Assembly (NCBI GenBank): GCA_025504975.1
Contig: JANUWI010000001.1
Span: 744,001 to 808,000 of the forward strand
Source of the DNA: Plenodomus lindquistii
Taxonomy: Eukaryota > Ascomycota > Dothideomycetes > Pleosporales > Leptosphaeriaceae
Direction: 5' to 3'
DNA length: 64,000 bases
Below the pieces are notes generated by a model. That model was not told where the DNA came from, did no database searches, and saw nothing but the letters and a program-made list of their open reading frames with translations. Within the stretch, counting starts at the first letter, position 1. The number at the start of each line of letters is the position of its first letter. Shown one piece after another: positions 31,089-41,014 of this stretch. The position numbers and the translations under genes are program-made.

Positions 31089-31886
31089 TGTGAAAGTAGT
31101 TGGTGAATAGCTGAAAGGATGACTTGCGCGCTGCTGAAGGGGAAGACAGCAAGAGTATTTATCATGCTTGCTACAGTCGTACCGATCGCCCCGTTAAACC
31201 GTTTGTAATCGTAGGTTTTCATCGAGGCGAGCTCATTTTGGTATTCTATGACAGGAACCGTCCATTCAGCCTATGAGCATTGCGGATGCGTCGAATGCTT
31301 GGCCGGATAGTCCCGATTCAGCATCCCGCTTCGAACGACAACTCGTAGCGGCAGACTGTGGCTCGGCCAAGCACTTCTAGGAGAGTGCCGATTGGCGCTC
31401 GTCGCGAACCACCCCGGAACCCCAGCATGTGGGTGACGAAATTCCCCGCACGTCAAAACCTTCCCCATCTTTTGGGGTCTATAGATAACTACTCTGTTTT
31501 TGCTGATACTGTGTAGTACCATACTTACTAAAAGTAGACCGTCGCATGAACCGACTTCTCCACCGAGCACCCATGACCATCGTTGGACCAGAATTCCCGA
31601 AGGCGCCCCGAGGCATTCGATCGTCGAACAGGCGCGGGCAGAGCGGGGAGATGCATGGTCGTAACGAGTGCTAAAAGCTAGGGCTGGAGTGAAAAGACGG
31701 GTCGAGAAGGAGGCTAGTTTTACATGAGCAGCCGAGTCTACTTCTACCTCCGTTCTTCCGGATTCCACTATAAAAATGTGTATTCATTTACTTCGTTCAA
31801 ACTCGAAGTTCACTTGGCGAACAAAAAAGAGCAGTGCTTCCCACCAGGGTGTCTCAATAGCCATAGTTTCTTCCAACCTAGCTTTC
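31089..31886. other. Intergenic, no supported gene
   Basis: Upstream flank of the transketolase and 3' flank of the DUF300 gene, both on the minus strand. A TATTTAT near 31155 lies about 65 bp before the transketolase ATG. I see nothing else. Confidence 0.45.
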
Positions 31887-33167
31887 CTAGATTGTTTTTC
31901 TTCCCTCACCATTACGTGTCTTTGGCCCGTATCCTCCCGGCTCAGCATGCGACTCGCTCAACGATCGTACTAACGGCGCAGATTTCGATTCATCCTCATA
32001 CTGTGCAATCGACTGTCCCCAGTACGATGGATCATCCTTCCGAAAGCGAACACCATGGAATAACCAGCGCAAGCCGCGCGCAGCAGCTTTGGCATAGTCC
32101 CAAGGGTAGATCGCCTGTAGCAAAGCTTGATTCGGCCCGTTCGTGTAGATTGTTCGTACATCTCTATGCTGCTGGCTTAGACCGTATGGCTTCCACGAAA
32201 AAGCCATCCAGTGCAGGCCAGCGAAAATCGCCATCTCGACGCACGTGAAGATGCATGGAAGCCCAATACGAAGGTCGGGGCCAGCAATGTACCTTGTAGG
32301 TTTCCACGGGCCATTGTCCGCCGTCAAGAGCTCGATAAGGTAGTTCTGCCACAGGCAAAGGAAGATGACGAGCTTGATGCTAAGTACCTTGAGGAAGGGC
32401 CGATGGCGTGCGAGGTCGCTTTTCAGCTGGATGTAGAATTGAACGAGGCAGTACATTGATATCAATGCTGAGATGACATTGACACTGAAAACCCAGACGG
32501 ACGCAAACTTCGGGTGCTTTGAGCTCTTGCAGTATCTCCCGCGAGATTCGGCGATAACGGCGATAATCGTGAACAGCGGTCGAACGAGACAATATTGGAA
32601 GACGCCAATGTACACGATCTGTGGTACGTTACTGAGCAACACAATGACATGCTAGACAGGATGCCAGCGGACATTGAACCACGTCAGTCCGCTCCGCGGT
32701 CTCCTCAGCCAGCCATCATTCTCACCGCCGCAACCCAACTTTTGTAGCCAATTCAACGGAGGCGCCCAGTTCTTCGGTCGGGCCCGCCTGAAGTAGCTTT
32801 TCTGCTCGTGTAGGTTGGGAGCGACGTAATGGCACATGAGAGTGAAGAAACTTGCGATAGCGTACGCTTCATAACAGTCCCGTATGAATCCAAAGTAGAT
32901 GGCGTGACTGTAGAACACATAACCCAAGAAGGTGGTCATGGTGTATATCGGGATTAATGCCAGGATACGGATGATATGCATCTGTTCGTAAGGGCGTAGG
33001 TAATGTGACGCGTGTCGCAGAATCAGCCAGACTGACAAGAAGATCGTAATGCAGGCGAAACCGCAACATATACCGAGAGCGAGGAAGTGGAACGTAGTCT
33101 CTCTTGCAATAGTATCTTCCAGGATACGCTCTTTAGCGTGTTTTTCGCTTTCGCATTCTTTGGTCAT
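31887..33167 (-). CDS. DUF300 (TMEM184 / Ost-alpha / LAZ1) transmembrane protein
   Basis: Two exons, 33167-32673 and 32618-31887, give 408 residues. About seven membrane helices are visible. The first ones hold FHFLALGICCGFACITIFLSV and the family hallmark RPYEQMHIIRILALIPIYTM, and exon 2 opens with IVYIGVFQYCLVRP. Later come FLKVLSIKLVIFLCLWQ and the Glu-containing LPCIFTCVEMAIFAGLHW. The tail is charged and hydrophilic. The family includes organic-solute transporter alpha and plant LAZ1; fungal members are vacuolar or plasma-membrane proteins of unclear cargo. The donor is GTCCGC, weaker than others in the window, but the reading across the join (TWFN|IVYIG) is what the family shows, so I keep it. 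Confidence 0.85.
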
Positions 33168-33689
33168 CGTTTCGAAGTGGAGAGACTGCGCATTGCCACA
33201 GTAAATTCAGTGGGCCATCGGATTGTGTGGTGTCGGGCGGTAGCATTTCACGTCTGGCAAGCATTACGGCGCCTGTTGCCTCCCCGTTCGAAGGCAGTAG
33301 CGCATGAGCACGAGAACTTGCTATCACACACCCTCAAGTGCAAGAGCTTTGTAAGATTTCAAATCATACAGTCAGACATACAAAGACCCCAATTCTGCCC
33401 ACTATCCACATGATGAGAAAATTAATACACACAAGCCAAGCCAAAGGAATGCAGATGCAACGTGGAAACGGGTCCCGCACACCACCAAACCCAAAGCTTT
33501 CGTCTTGCCTCAATTTACTTACCCGTTTGCTTTGCCTTAGCCGTAGGGGCTGGATGGTATACACTAAATGACACTGTATGAGGAAGTTGAGGCGCAGCAG
33601 ACGCAACTTGTTTACTGGAGCGGCGAGAACAAATCGGGTGGATTGGAGAAGCTACAAAGCATTAGCGGTTGCGCCACTGTCTGTGTAGC
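33168..33689. other. Intergenic, no supported gene
   Basis: This is the promoter of the DUF300 gene and the 3' flank of the GH17 gene. Short frames only. Confidence 0.45.
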
Positions 33690-35402
33690 TTATTTCTCAC
33701 CCCGTGATTTTGGTGGGTTGGATGAGGGAGGAGGAGGTGAAGAAGGAGGCATGAAACTAGGAGAGGCCAGGGGCGGCGCAACAGGGGTCGACACTGGCGC
33801 CGGAGGTAAATGCGATGATGAGAAGATGGCGGAAGAATGAGGTCCTGCGCTTGACGACCTATTGGCGTCTGGAAGCCCGTTATACGTTTTTGCAGGATTG
33901 CATTTTCCGTCGGCCCCAGCAGGATTGGCGTCTATGGGCAAACGCTTGCCGTTCCAGCCGATGTCAGCCACGGTAACACACCACGTTGAGTTCTTGGGAA
34001 CTGCGGTTGGGCTGACGCTGGCTCCCAAAGTAACGTAGGGGTGACCCAAATACGGTGCTGGTGAACTGCATTTGCCGTCGGCGCCCACTGGGCCACCAGC
34101 TACCGTGACCGGCGATCCGTTACGATACACATCAGCCTCAGTGACACACCAGGTCCTGTGTACTGTGGTTGAGCTCAATGATAGAACAACAGTAGTGACG
34201 GTCACTGTGGAATATGCTGTCTTAGTAGTGTACACGACGCTTCCGTTAGAAGATACTGGTAACAGAGGTGTCGTATATCTTGTCTTTGTCGTGGTAGACG
34301 TGGAATTAGTCGTGATCTGAGAGGTGGTCGCGGGTGGCGCAGATGAAGGCAGTGCTGACGATAACAGTGAAGATGATGGATGCGCGTGTGTAGAAGAAGG
34401 GCCTAACGTAGTCGGAAGTGAAGCTTGAGAAGAATGTCCTACAGATCTTGATGCGCTTGGATACGCGTCGGGGCAAGACAGGTCTCTAAAACGGGGCCGT
34501 CTCGTTTGGCTGTCTAAGATGCCCCAGTCAGGCTGATCTGCCTCTGAATCTTTCAAGAGTTGGAACCAGAATGTAGTGTACTTTCCGAGCACGGAGCATC
34601 CTACGTCTGTCCAGTATTTCTGCATAGACGGCGCACCTGCTTCGGGGTACGCCGTCAAAGCTGAATGGAAAGGCCAGCCCATTTCGGCGATCCATACCGG
34701 CGTGTCCCCAGCTGCTTGTTTCACCTGTTCGACAGTGTTCAAGAAGCTATCTTTGGCCAAGTCGATGGATTGCTTATTCCACCACGGATATGCTGTCATG
34801 CCAACGAAGTCTGCGCCTTGAACTTGGGTAGCATACTGAGCAGTATCCACATGACCTATCGGCTTATTCTTCATGAACTTTGCAAAAGAAGATGTAGCTA
34901 TAAGCTTCTTCACATTAGTGACAGTAGTTGACACTACTTCGGCGGAAACTCCAGGCGGTCCTGTAGTTGCACCATTGTTGTTCCAGCGGTATATGTCTTC
35001 ACTGCCGACGGAGAGACCGATAACGAGATCACTGAGTGTTTGTCCATGCTTCTGAAAGCCCTTCTCGAGGGCTGCCATTTCTTTTCTCACCAGCAGATCG
35101 GGAGAAGCTCCCCCGGAGATCCAAAAGCCTAGGAGTAGTTTTGTCTTAGACTCGACTGCCGCATCGAAAGCTTCGGTAGAAAGACCATCTGTGTTGAACT
35201 GCACACAGGTGAACAAACGGGCGCTGTTGAAAGAGATTGATGTGCTGAGATTCCTCGCTAGCGTAAAACCATCAAGAAAGTCGGCCTTGTTTTTGCCTTG
35301 GTTAGGCTGGCCCCAGAAGGCGCCATAGTTGAAGCCGGTGTACACAGCGCTCGCTACCTGCGCGAGCAACGGCGAAGTGAGGATGTTAGCTGAAAATCTC
35401 AT
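33690..35402 (-). CDS. Secreted GH17 beta-1,3-glucanase-like protein with Ser/Thr tail
   Basis: Intronless, 570 residues. A signal peptide covers the first ~19 residues (MRFSANILTSPLLAQVASA). The GH17 barrel follows, starting YTGFNYGAFWG. The likely acid/base is Glu-135 in LSVGSEDIY, and the likely nucleophile is Glu-240 in VWIAEMGWPF. After about residue 320 the chain becomes Ser/Thr-rich, as in O-glycosylated cell-wall proteins. It then carries two copies of a motif beginning WCVT and ending GADGKC, spaced by Pro/Ser-rich linkers. The C-terminus is Pro/Ser-rich and basic, with no hydrophobic GPI signal. GH17 enzymes cut or remodel wall beta-1,3-glucan (yeast Bgl2/Scw family). The tail may anchor the enzyme to the wall, which is inferred. 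Confidence 0.85.
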   Translation of the reverse strand: MRFSANILTSPLLAQVASAVYTGFNYGAFWGQPNQGKNKADFLDGFTLARNLSTSISFNSARLFTCVQFNTDGLSTEAFDAAVESKTKLLLGFWISGGASPDLLVRKEMAALEKGFQKHGQTLSDLVIGLSVGSEDIYRWNNNGATTGPPGVSAEVVSTTVTNVKKLIATSSFAKFMKNKPIGHVDTAQYATQVQGADFVGMTAYPWWNKQSIDLAKDSFLNTVEQVKQAAGDTPVWIAEMGWPFHSALTAYPEAGAPSMQKYWTDVGCSVLGKYTTFWFQLLKDSEADQPDWGILDSQTRRPRFRDLSCPDAYPSASRSVGHSSQASLPTTLGPSSTHAHPSSSLLSSALPSSAPPATTSQITTNSTSTTTKTRYTTPLLPVSSNGSVVYTTKTAYSTVTVTTVVLSLSSTTVHRTWCVTEADVYRNGSPVTVAGGPVGADGKCSSPAPYLGHPYVTLGASVSPTAVPKNSTWCVTVADIGWNGKRLPIDANPAGADGKCNPAKTYNGLPDANRSSSAGPHSSAIFSSSHLPPAPVSTPVAPPLASPSFMPPSSPPPPSSNPPKSRGEK

Positions 35403-36001
35403 AATCTTGACAGTGTCATAGAAGAGTCGAGGACTAGGAAGAAGTACGAAAGTGCAAAGGAAGGCGAGTATAACTATTGCAGTCGAGGTTGGCCATTGAG
35501 GTCTGGGTGATGACGGGCGCTTGAAGGAATCGTGTGATGTCCTACTTCAATGGTGTTGGCGAGCGGTCACACGTTGAGGATCCGTCGCTTGCATTGAAGC
35601 ATATCCGTTCAACTTGTGCGTCACATACTGCGGTACAAACACAGGAATGCGTGAATCGAGATATCGTCGCTATTGATCGTCACAGTGCAGGCATCTGTAG
35701 CGTGCAGTAATTGCGGACATTCACCATCAGCTTAGAGGAACTGCCACTTCATGGCAAGATCTTCGGACCTTAAGATGACAACCTCGTATGGCACTCGTCC
35801 TACAGATACGCGCAGTCTGCTGTGGAGAGAAGATGGTCTAGTGGTGTTGTGGTGTTGTGCGGAGAATAGCATCATCACGTCCCTTTTGATTGGCCAATCT
35901 GGCTCCGGCGGAAAGCAGGCCGACGCCGCGATGACCGCAAACCTCCGAGCTCGCATCATAAATTGTGTTTTGGGCGCTGTGGAGAAGAGCAGTCCGCCAC
36001 A
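35403..36001. other. Divergent promoter region of GH17 and ILV3
   Basis: The two genes are transcribed away from each other from this 599-bp gap. The plus-strand frame extends upstream of 36002, but its translation is low quality and carries no presequence, so it is treated as leader. I see no clear TATA box. Confidence 0.5.
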
Positions 36002-37871
36002 ATGTCCCTTGCACGCTTTGGAGGTGCGCTTTCGCGCGCAAAGTGCTTGTCGCGGCCGCAATGGCACGCAGCGTATGTTGCGAATTCCCACTCTATTGCG
36101 TATCGCTATGAAGGCACAAATACTGATGAGTGACAGGCGAGCGCTCTCGAGCTCCCCACTCCGCAGTGCCAAAGCTGACAATGAACTCAATTCGGTCAGT
36201 AAAGCCATCACGCAGCCCAAGTCGCAGGGCGCGTCCCAGGCTATGCTGTACGCTACCGGCATGAGCGAGGAAGACATGAACAAGGCCCAGGTCGGCATTT
36301 CATCAGTCTGGTACTCTGGCAATCCTTGCAACATGCACTTGATGGATCTGAATCACAAAGTCAAGGAAGGCGTGGAGCGGGCGGGGCTACTGGGCATGCA
36401 GTTCAACACTATCGGTGTTAGCGACGGTATCTCCATGGGTACAAAGGGCATGCGCTACTCACTGCAGTCGCGCGAGATTATTGCAGACTCGATCGAGACT
36501 GTCATGGGTGGCCAGTGGTACGACGCGAACATCTCGATCCCCGGTTGCGACAAGAACATGCCTGGTGTCATCATGGCCATGGGCCGGTTCAACAGGCCTT
36601 CGCTCATGGTCTACGGTGGAACTATCCAGCCTGGGTGCGCCAAGACCCTCGAGAACCAACAGATCGATATCGTATCCGCCTTCCAAGCGTATGGCCAATT
36701 CATCACTGGTGAAATCACCGAAGACCAGCGATTCGACATCATCAGACATGCTTGCAACGGACAGGGTGCTTGCGGTGGCATGTACACGGCAAACACAATG
36801 GCTACTGCAATTGAGACCATGGGCATGTCGCTCCCTGGATCCTCCTCGAACCCTGCCAACTCCAAGGCCAAGATGCTCGAGTGTCTGGCTGCTGGAGGTG
36901 CTATCAGGAACCTTCTCAAGGAGGATATTCGCCCAAGCGACATCCTTACACGACAGGCTTTCGAGAACGCCATGGTTGTCATCAGCATCACTGGCGGCTC
37001 AACTAACGCTGTCCTTCACTTGATTGCTATTGCCGACTCTGTTGGCCTTAAGCTCACCATTGATGATTTCCAGAGCGTCAGCAACCGCATTCCCCTTCTT
37101 GCTGATCTTAAGCCATCTGGGAAATATGTCATGGCTGACATTCACGACATTGGCGGCACGCCCTCACTTCTCAAGTTCTTGCTCCGCGAAGGTCTGCTTG
37201 ATGGCAGCCAGATGACTGTCACTGGTAAGACACTCAAGGAGAACTTGGAGAACGTTCGCGACTTTCCGTCTGAGCAGAAAATTATTCGTCCTCTCAGCGA
37301 CCCACTCAAGTCTACTGGTCACTTGCAAATCCTCCGAGGATCCCTCGCGCCTGGCGGCTGCGTGGGTAAGATCACCGGAAAGGAGGGTACAATCTTCACT
37401 GGCAAAGCCAAGTGCTACAACGCTGAGGATGAATTCATCTCTGCACTCGAGCGCGGTGAGATCAAGAAGGGCGAGAAGACTGTCGTGGTCATCCGCTACG
37501 AGGGGCCCAAGGGAGGTCCTGGTATGCCCGAGATGCTGAAGCCCAGCTCCGCCATCATGGGTGCCGGTCTTGGCAAGGATGTTGCGCTCATTACAGACGG
37601 TCGCTTCAGTGGTGGTAGCCACGGCTTCCTCATCGGCCACATCGTACCCGAGGCACAGGAAGGTGGACCTATTGGTCTTGTTCAGGATGGTGACGAAATC
37701 ACCATTGACTCCGAATCAAACGAGTTGAACGTCAACGTTAGCGCGCAGGAATTGGCCGAACGAAGGAAGAGCTGGACTGCGCCACCACTAAAGTACAACA
37801 AGGGTACGCTCTTCAAGTATGCGAGATTCGTCAAGGACGCCAGCCAGGGTTGTGTAACTGATTCTGAATAA
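36002..37871 (+). CDS. ILV3: Dihydroxy-acid dehydratase, mitochondrial
   Basis: Two exons, 36002-36072 and 36137-37871, with a 64-bp intron (GTATGT, branch CTGAT, ACAG), give 601 residues. The splice yields an arginine-rich, acid-free presequence (MSLARFGGALSRAKCLSRPQ) ending in ARALSSSPLRSA, a typical mitochondrial targeting peptide. An unspliced frame starting at 35751 lacks this. IlvD/Edd family motifs are GNPCNMHLMDL, GCDKNMPGVIMAM, NGQGACGGMYTANTMA and LITDGRFSGGSHGF, which carry the Fe-S ligand cysteines and active-site residues. The enzyme converts dihydroxyisovalerate and dihydroxymethylvalerate to 2-oxo acids, the third step of valine and isoleucine synthesis. The C-terminus SQGCVTDSE is intact. 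Confidence 0.95.
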
Positions 37872-38850
37872 TTTTCATCGTGTCAGCGGCTTCTTCTTCT
37901 TCAACTTCATCTGTACGCATAGTTTACGATTTTTGGAAAAGTTTATGGCCTGGACTTGGCGTTGGACAGCAGTACTCTGATACAAACAATCACGAAGACT
38001 GAATTTTAAAACAACGTCGTCTCAGGTTTTAGCACGCAAGGTATCACCTTGGTGTCGTCGAGAAGCGTAGGAACTACTTCCTAGTAGAAACAGTTCAGCC
38101 TACGGGCACGAGGTGATTTGAAATCTGTGTACTTGGGCTCACACGATATGTTCTCCTGTTCAGCTGATCAGTACATCAAGTAAACTCTATGCCATTCACC
38201 CATCTTCCTGAAGTACATGAACCCACTTCGCCCATGACCAAAGTTCCTCGGAGCGTCCTAACAAGCATCCTCCTTAGCCTCATATGGCATGAATTCGCGG
38301 ACTGGAGGATCGCGCGAAAAAGGCAATAGAATGCCTGTCACGGTAAGTTTGCAGCGATGTGTCGTAACCAAGGTAAGACTTTAGCCTATTGGAGGCGGTG
38401 GAAAAACATTGAACAGGACGGGTCAGAGACGGAGAGAGAAGAGAAGAAAAGAAAAGAAGGAAGGCTAGAGATCAGAAAAGTAGTTTCGTGAGTGTCACAA
38501 AGAAGGCGAGAGAAGACTCGCGAGACTTAGGCACCTATGGTAACTGCTCCTAGAGCGTTGACTCCAATTTGTCGTCACACTTTGAACATCAATCGTAACG
38601 CCCTATTTGAGGTAATGGACGCATTTATGATATTCTGGTTGTCAGCGAGGTGATCATAGATGAATGTAGGTTAATGCAAGAAGATGTTTGCTCGAGGGGG
38701 GGAGAAATACCGCGTAACGCGTGCGCAGGTACCATGCTAGATGTATTGGTCAAGTGGATGATGCATTATGATAGCCGTAGTCAGGAACTGATATGAATGT
38801 ATAAATAGGGGTAGAATTATGAACTTTTAAATCGTGCAAGCCATCTTAGG
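37872..38850. other. Intergenic between convergent genes
   Basis: About 980 bp between two stop codons. It contains a purine-rich run near 38432-38466 and an AT-rich stretch towards 38750-38830. No coding frame or RNA gene is supported. Confidence 0.45.
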
Positions 38851-40161
38851 TCACACATGAGTATACGACTCGATGCGCCCCTCCTCAATGGGCGTCGAAC
38901 TCGCTAAACTCGCATTCCTTCCCTCAAAATCATACATGACAACAATACTATGCCCGTCCTGATCTACCGTCAGTCCCCTCTCATCGCTACAACTACTCTG
39001 CTGCCACTCTTTGGGGTGACCGCCGCCCAGAAACTTTGACTGCTCCTTCTGCTGGCCCCAGCTCGCCACCTTGACAGATGAACTCGCACTCGATCCCATT
39101 TTGCTCGTCACAGCACGCTTGTAATGCGTGACAAACGCCTTTAGCGCGGGCGCTGACGCAACAATTGCACCAAGCTGTATCTCAATCATGGCCAGTAGCC
39201 ACGCCGGCCACGACTCCCACGTACTGTCGTACAGCTCGTTGTCAAAGATGCGATAGACGTAGTAGATTCGCGTTATCGCGACAGCGCAGACCAGATAGCC
39301 CAACGCGAAGACGCAACCGACGGCCAGCTTTCGCTTGCGCGGCATCTGGAGATGCCAGTACAATGTTGTGGGGAGGAAAGCGGCAATGGCATCTTGCACC
39401 GCGCTAACCGTACTAGCGGCGACGAGGTCGGCGCCCTCGTTCACCCAGCAGTGGTATTTGTACCCGTTGATCTGGTTTTCCAAGGAGAATTTTTCCCAAA
39501 AGGCGGTCCAGGGGTCGCAGCCGACAAACATGATGATGACGAATGAGAAGGTGTAGAGCTGGATTCCTGCAATGCTTATCCAGGTTGCATAGCGAAAGAA
39601 GCGTGTAACGGAGCGGTTGTCCAGACGCCGGTAGAAGAGTAATACAGAGGTCTTGATGAGACCGCCGGAAATGACGTAGAGGATGTAGACTGCAAATGCA
39701 AGTTTGCGCTCGGGAACATAGAAGCGGGGATGGACGTCCCACATGTGGCGGTCGTAGCCGTATTGTTGGGTTGCTAGTGAACGTCGTCAGTAGGTGATGA
39801 TATGTGGAGTTCCAAAGCATCTCGGTGAATCATGGTGATTTCATAAATGGTAAATGCTTACCGAGGCACGTTGTGATTATCAAGCCCATGGTTGGAAGCT
39901 TGATATCGCATCAGTTGATTTGCCCTCTTCCAATGCCTTGCCCATGCATCTCACCATGGCTGCCATAGCGAGCCAGTCGTCAAGCCAAGCGTTCTTCTGT
40001 ATAACTAGACGCGTCCATAATCGCAGTCCGACGACCACCAGCATGATCGCACCGAGTACGCATGCGACAGTAAGGGTAGCATCGCCACGAGTGGTAGGGT
40101 TGAGATAATTTGGCTTTGGCCATTTCAAAATGACAGAGATCGGAGTTACAAGATTGTGCAT
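38851..40161 (-). CDS. Fungal rhodopsin-domain seven-helix membrane protein
   Basis: Three exons, 40161-39955, 39898-39862 and 39773-38851, give 388 residues. Exon 1 carries the first helix (LTVACVLGAIMLVVVGLRLWTRL) and the DDWLAMAAM motif seen in this family. The 37-nt exon 2 encodes LPTMGLIITTCLG. Exon 3 opens with ATQQYGYDRHMW and contains the remaining helices, with ISGGLIKTSVLLFYRRL, VGCDPWTAFW and LPTTLYWHLQMPRKRKLAVGCVFALG as the clearest signatures. The tail is Ser-rich and cytosolic. Such proteins (rhodopsin_dom, related to the Pth11-like set but lacking the CFEM domain) are numerous in plant-associated ascomycetes and may act as surface receptors. Ligand and role are unknown. Introns are 56 and 88 bp. 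Confidence 0.85.
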
Positions 40162-40636
40162 CGTATCTTCCTGTGTAATTGTACCTCAAATAGCAAATAC
40201 TTTTCTGCCTGACCAGAACCAGAGAGAAGGACAGAAGGGAAAGAGCATATGGTGCATGCCCCGGAGCGAAACTATGATATACCACGGCAATGCTAATTTG
40301 TCACCCGCATATGGGCTGATCGGTTACCTAAACTCTAAGCCCAAACACTTGTAACCATACTAATCATCTTAGATCTCATCCGGGGGACCGCGGTGCGCGC
40401 ACCACTGATCCACAGCGAGACCCGCTTTTGATCCAAGGGACTGGGATATTGATGTTCTAGAAGGTGAGAAGTCTGGGTGATAAGTAGAGCCCGAGTAGGT
40501 AACAAATAGGCATTTGCCGCATACCACAAGCCTAGAAGTAGGACCTTGCGACGGGGAAACCAAGCAGGCAGAGAGTTGGATGCACCATAGGGTCTAGGAC
40601 CTTCTGTGGTGGTAGCATCCCGAGATCGCTACCGTA

Positions 40637-40810
40637 CAGGGTATTGCCACATCGGATTACATGCCTGCTAGTTTCCGTATTATATCGAGAAAACACCGAG
40701 CTATTGGTGTAACAGAGCTGCGCTGATCGCATCTCACGATTATGTAGTACGCTTAACTTCGGTTTGATACGGAAGCTAGCAGGCATGTAATCTGATGTGT
40801 CAATACCCTG
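40637..40810. mobile_element. MITE with TA target-site duplication (Tc1/mariner-type)
   Basis: A 174-bp element runs from CAGGGTATTG to its inverse CAATACCCTG. The terminal inverted repeats are about 46 bp long with only a few mismatches. TA flanks both ends (40635-40636 and 40811-40812). The 80-bp centre has no coding capacity. The form and TA duplication are those of non-autonomous Tc1/mariner/pogo-class elements. It sits between the rhodopsin-gene start (40161) and the LAM-gene stop (41015), in the upstream region of the former. The few arm mismatches suggest moderate age. Confidence 0.88.
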
Positions 40811-41014
40811 TAACGCATCTTGGGTTCGCGCTAGCTAGCTTAACAAATTTCTTAATTGCAGAGCAAGGAACAATCGTATTAATATATATTAAGGTTTTTA
40901 TAAAAGCTGGTAAAACATGAGTTCTACTTTTAGTATCAGTAATATAGCTATCATCTTCCCTCTCTTTTCTTCTTTTTAGTGAGAATTATGTCATATTTGC
41001 CACATGGTACTCTA

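Noticed and set aside
35751..36001. N-terminal extension of ILV3 from an upstream ATG
   Set aside because: The unspliced extension lacks a mitochondrial presequence. Splicing from the ATG at 36002 produces a typical one and keeps the frame.
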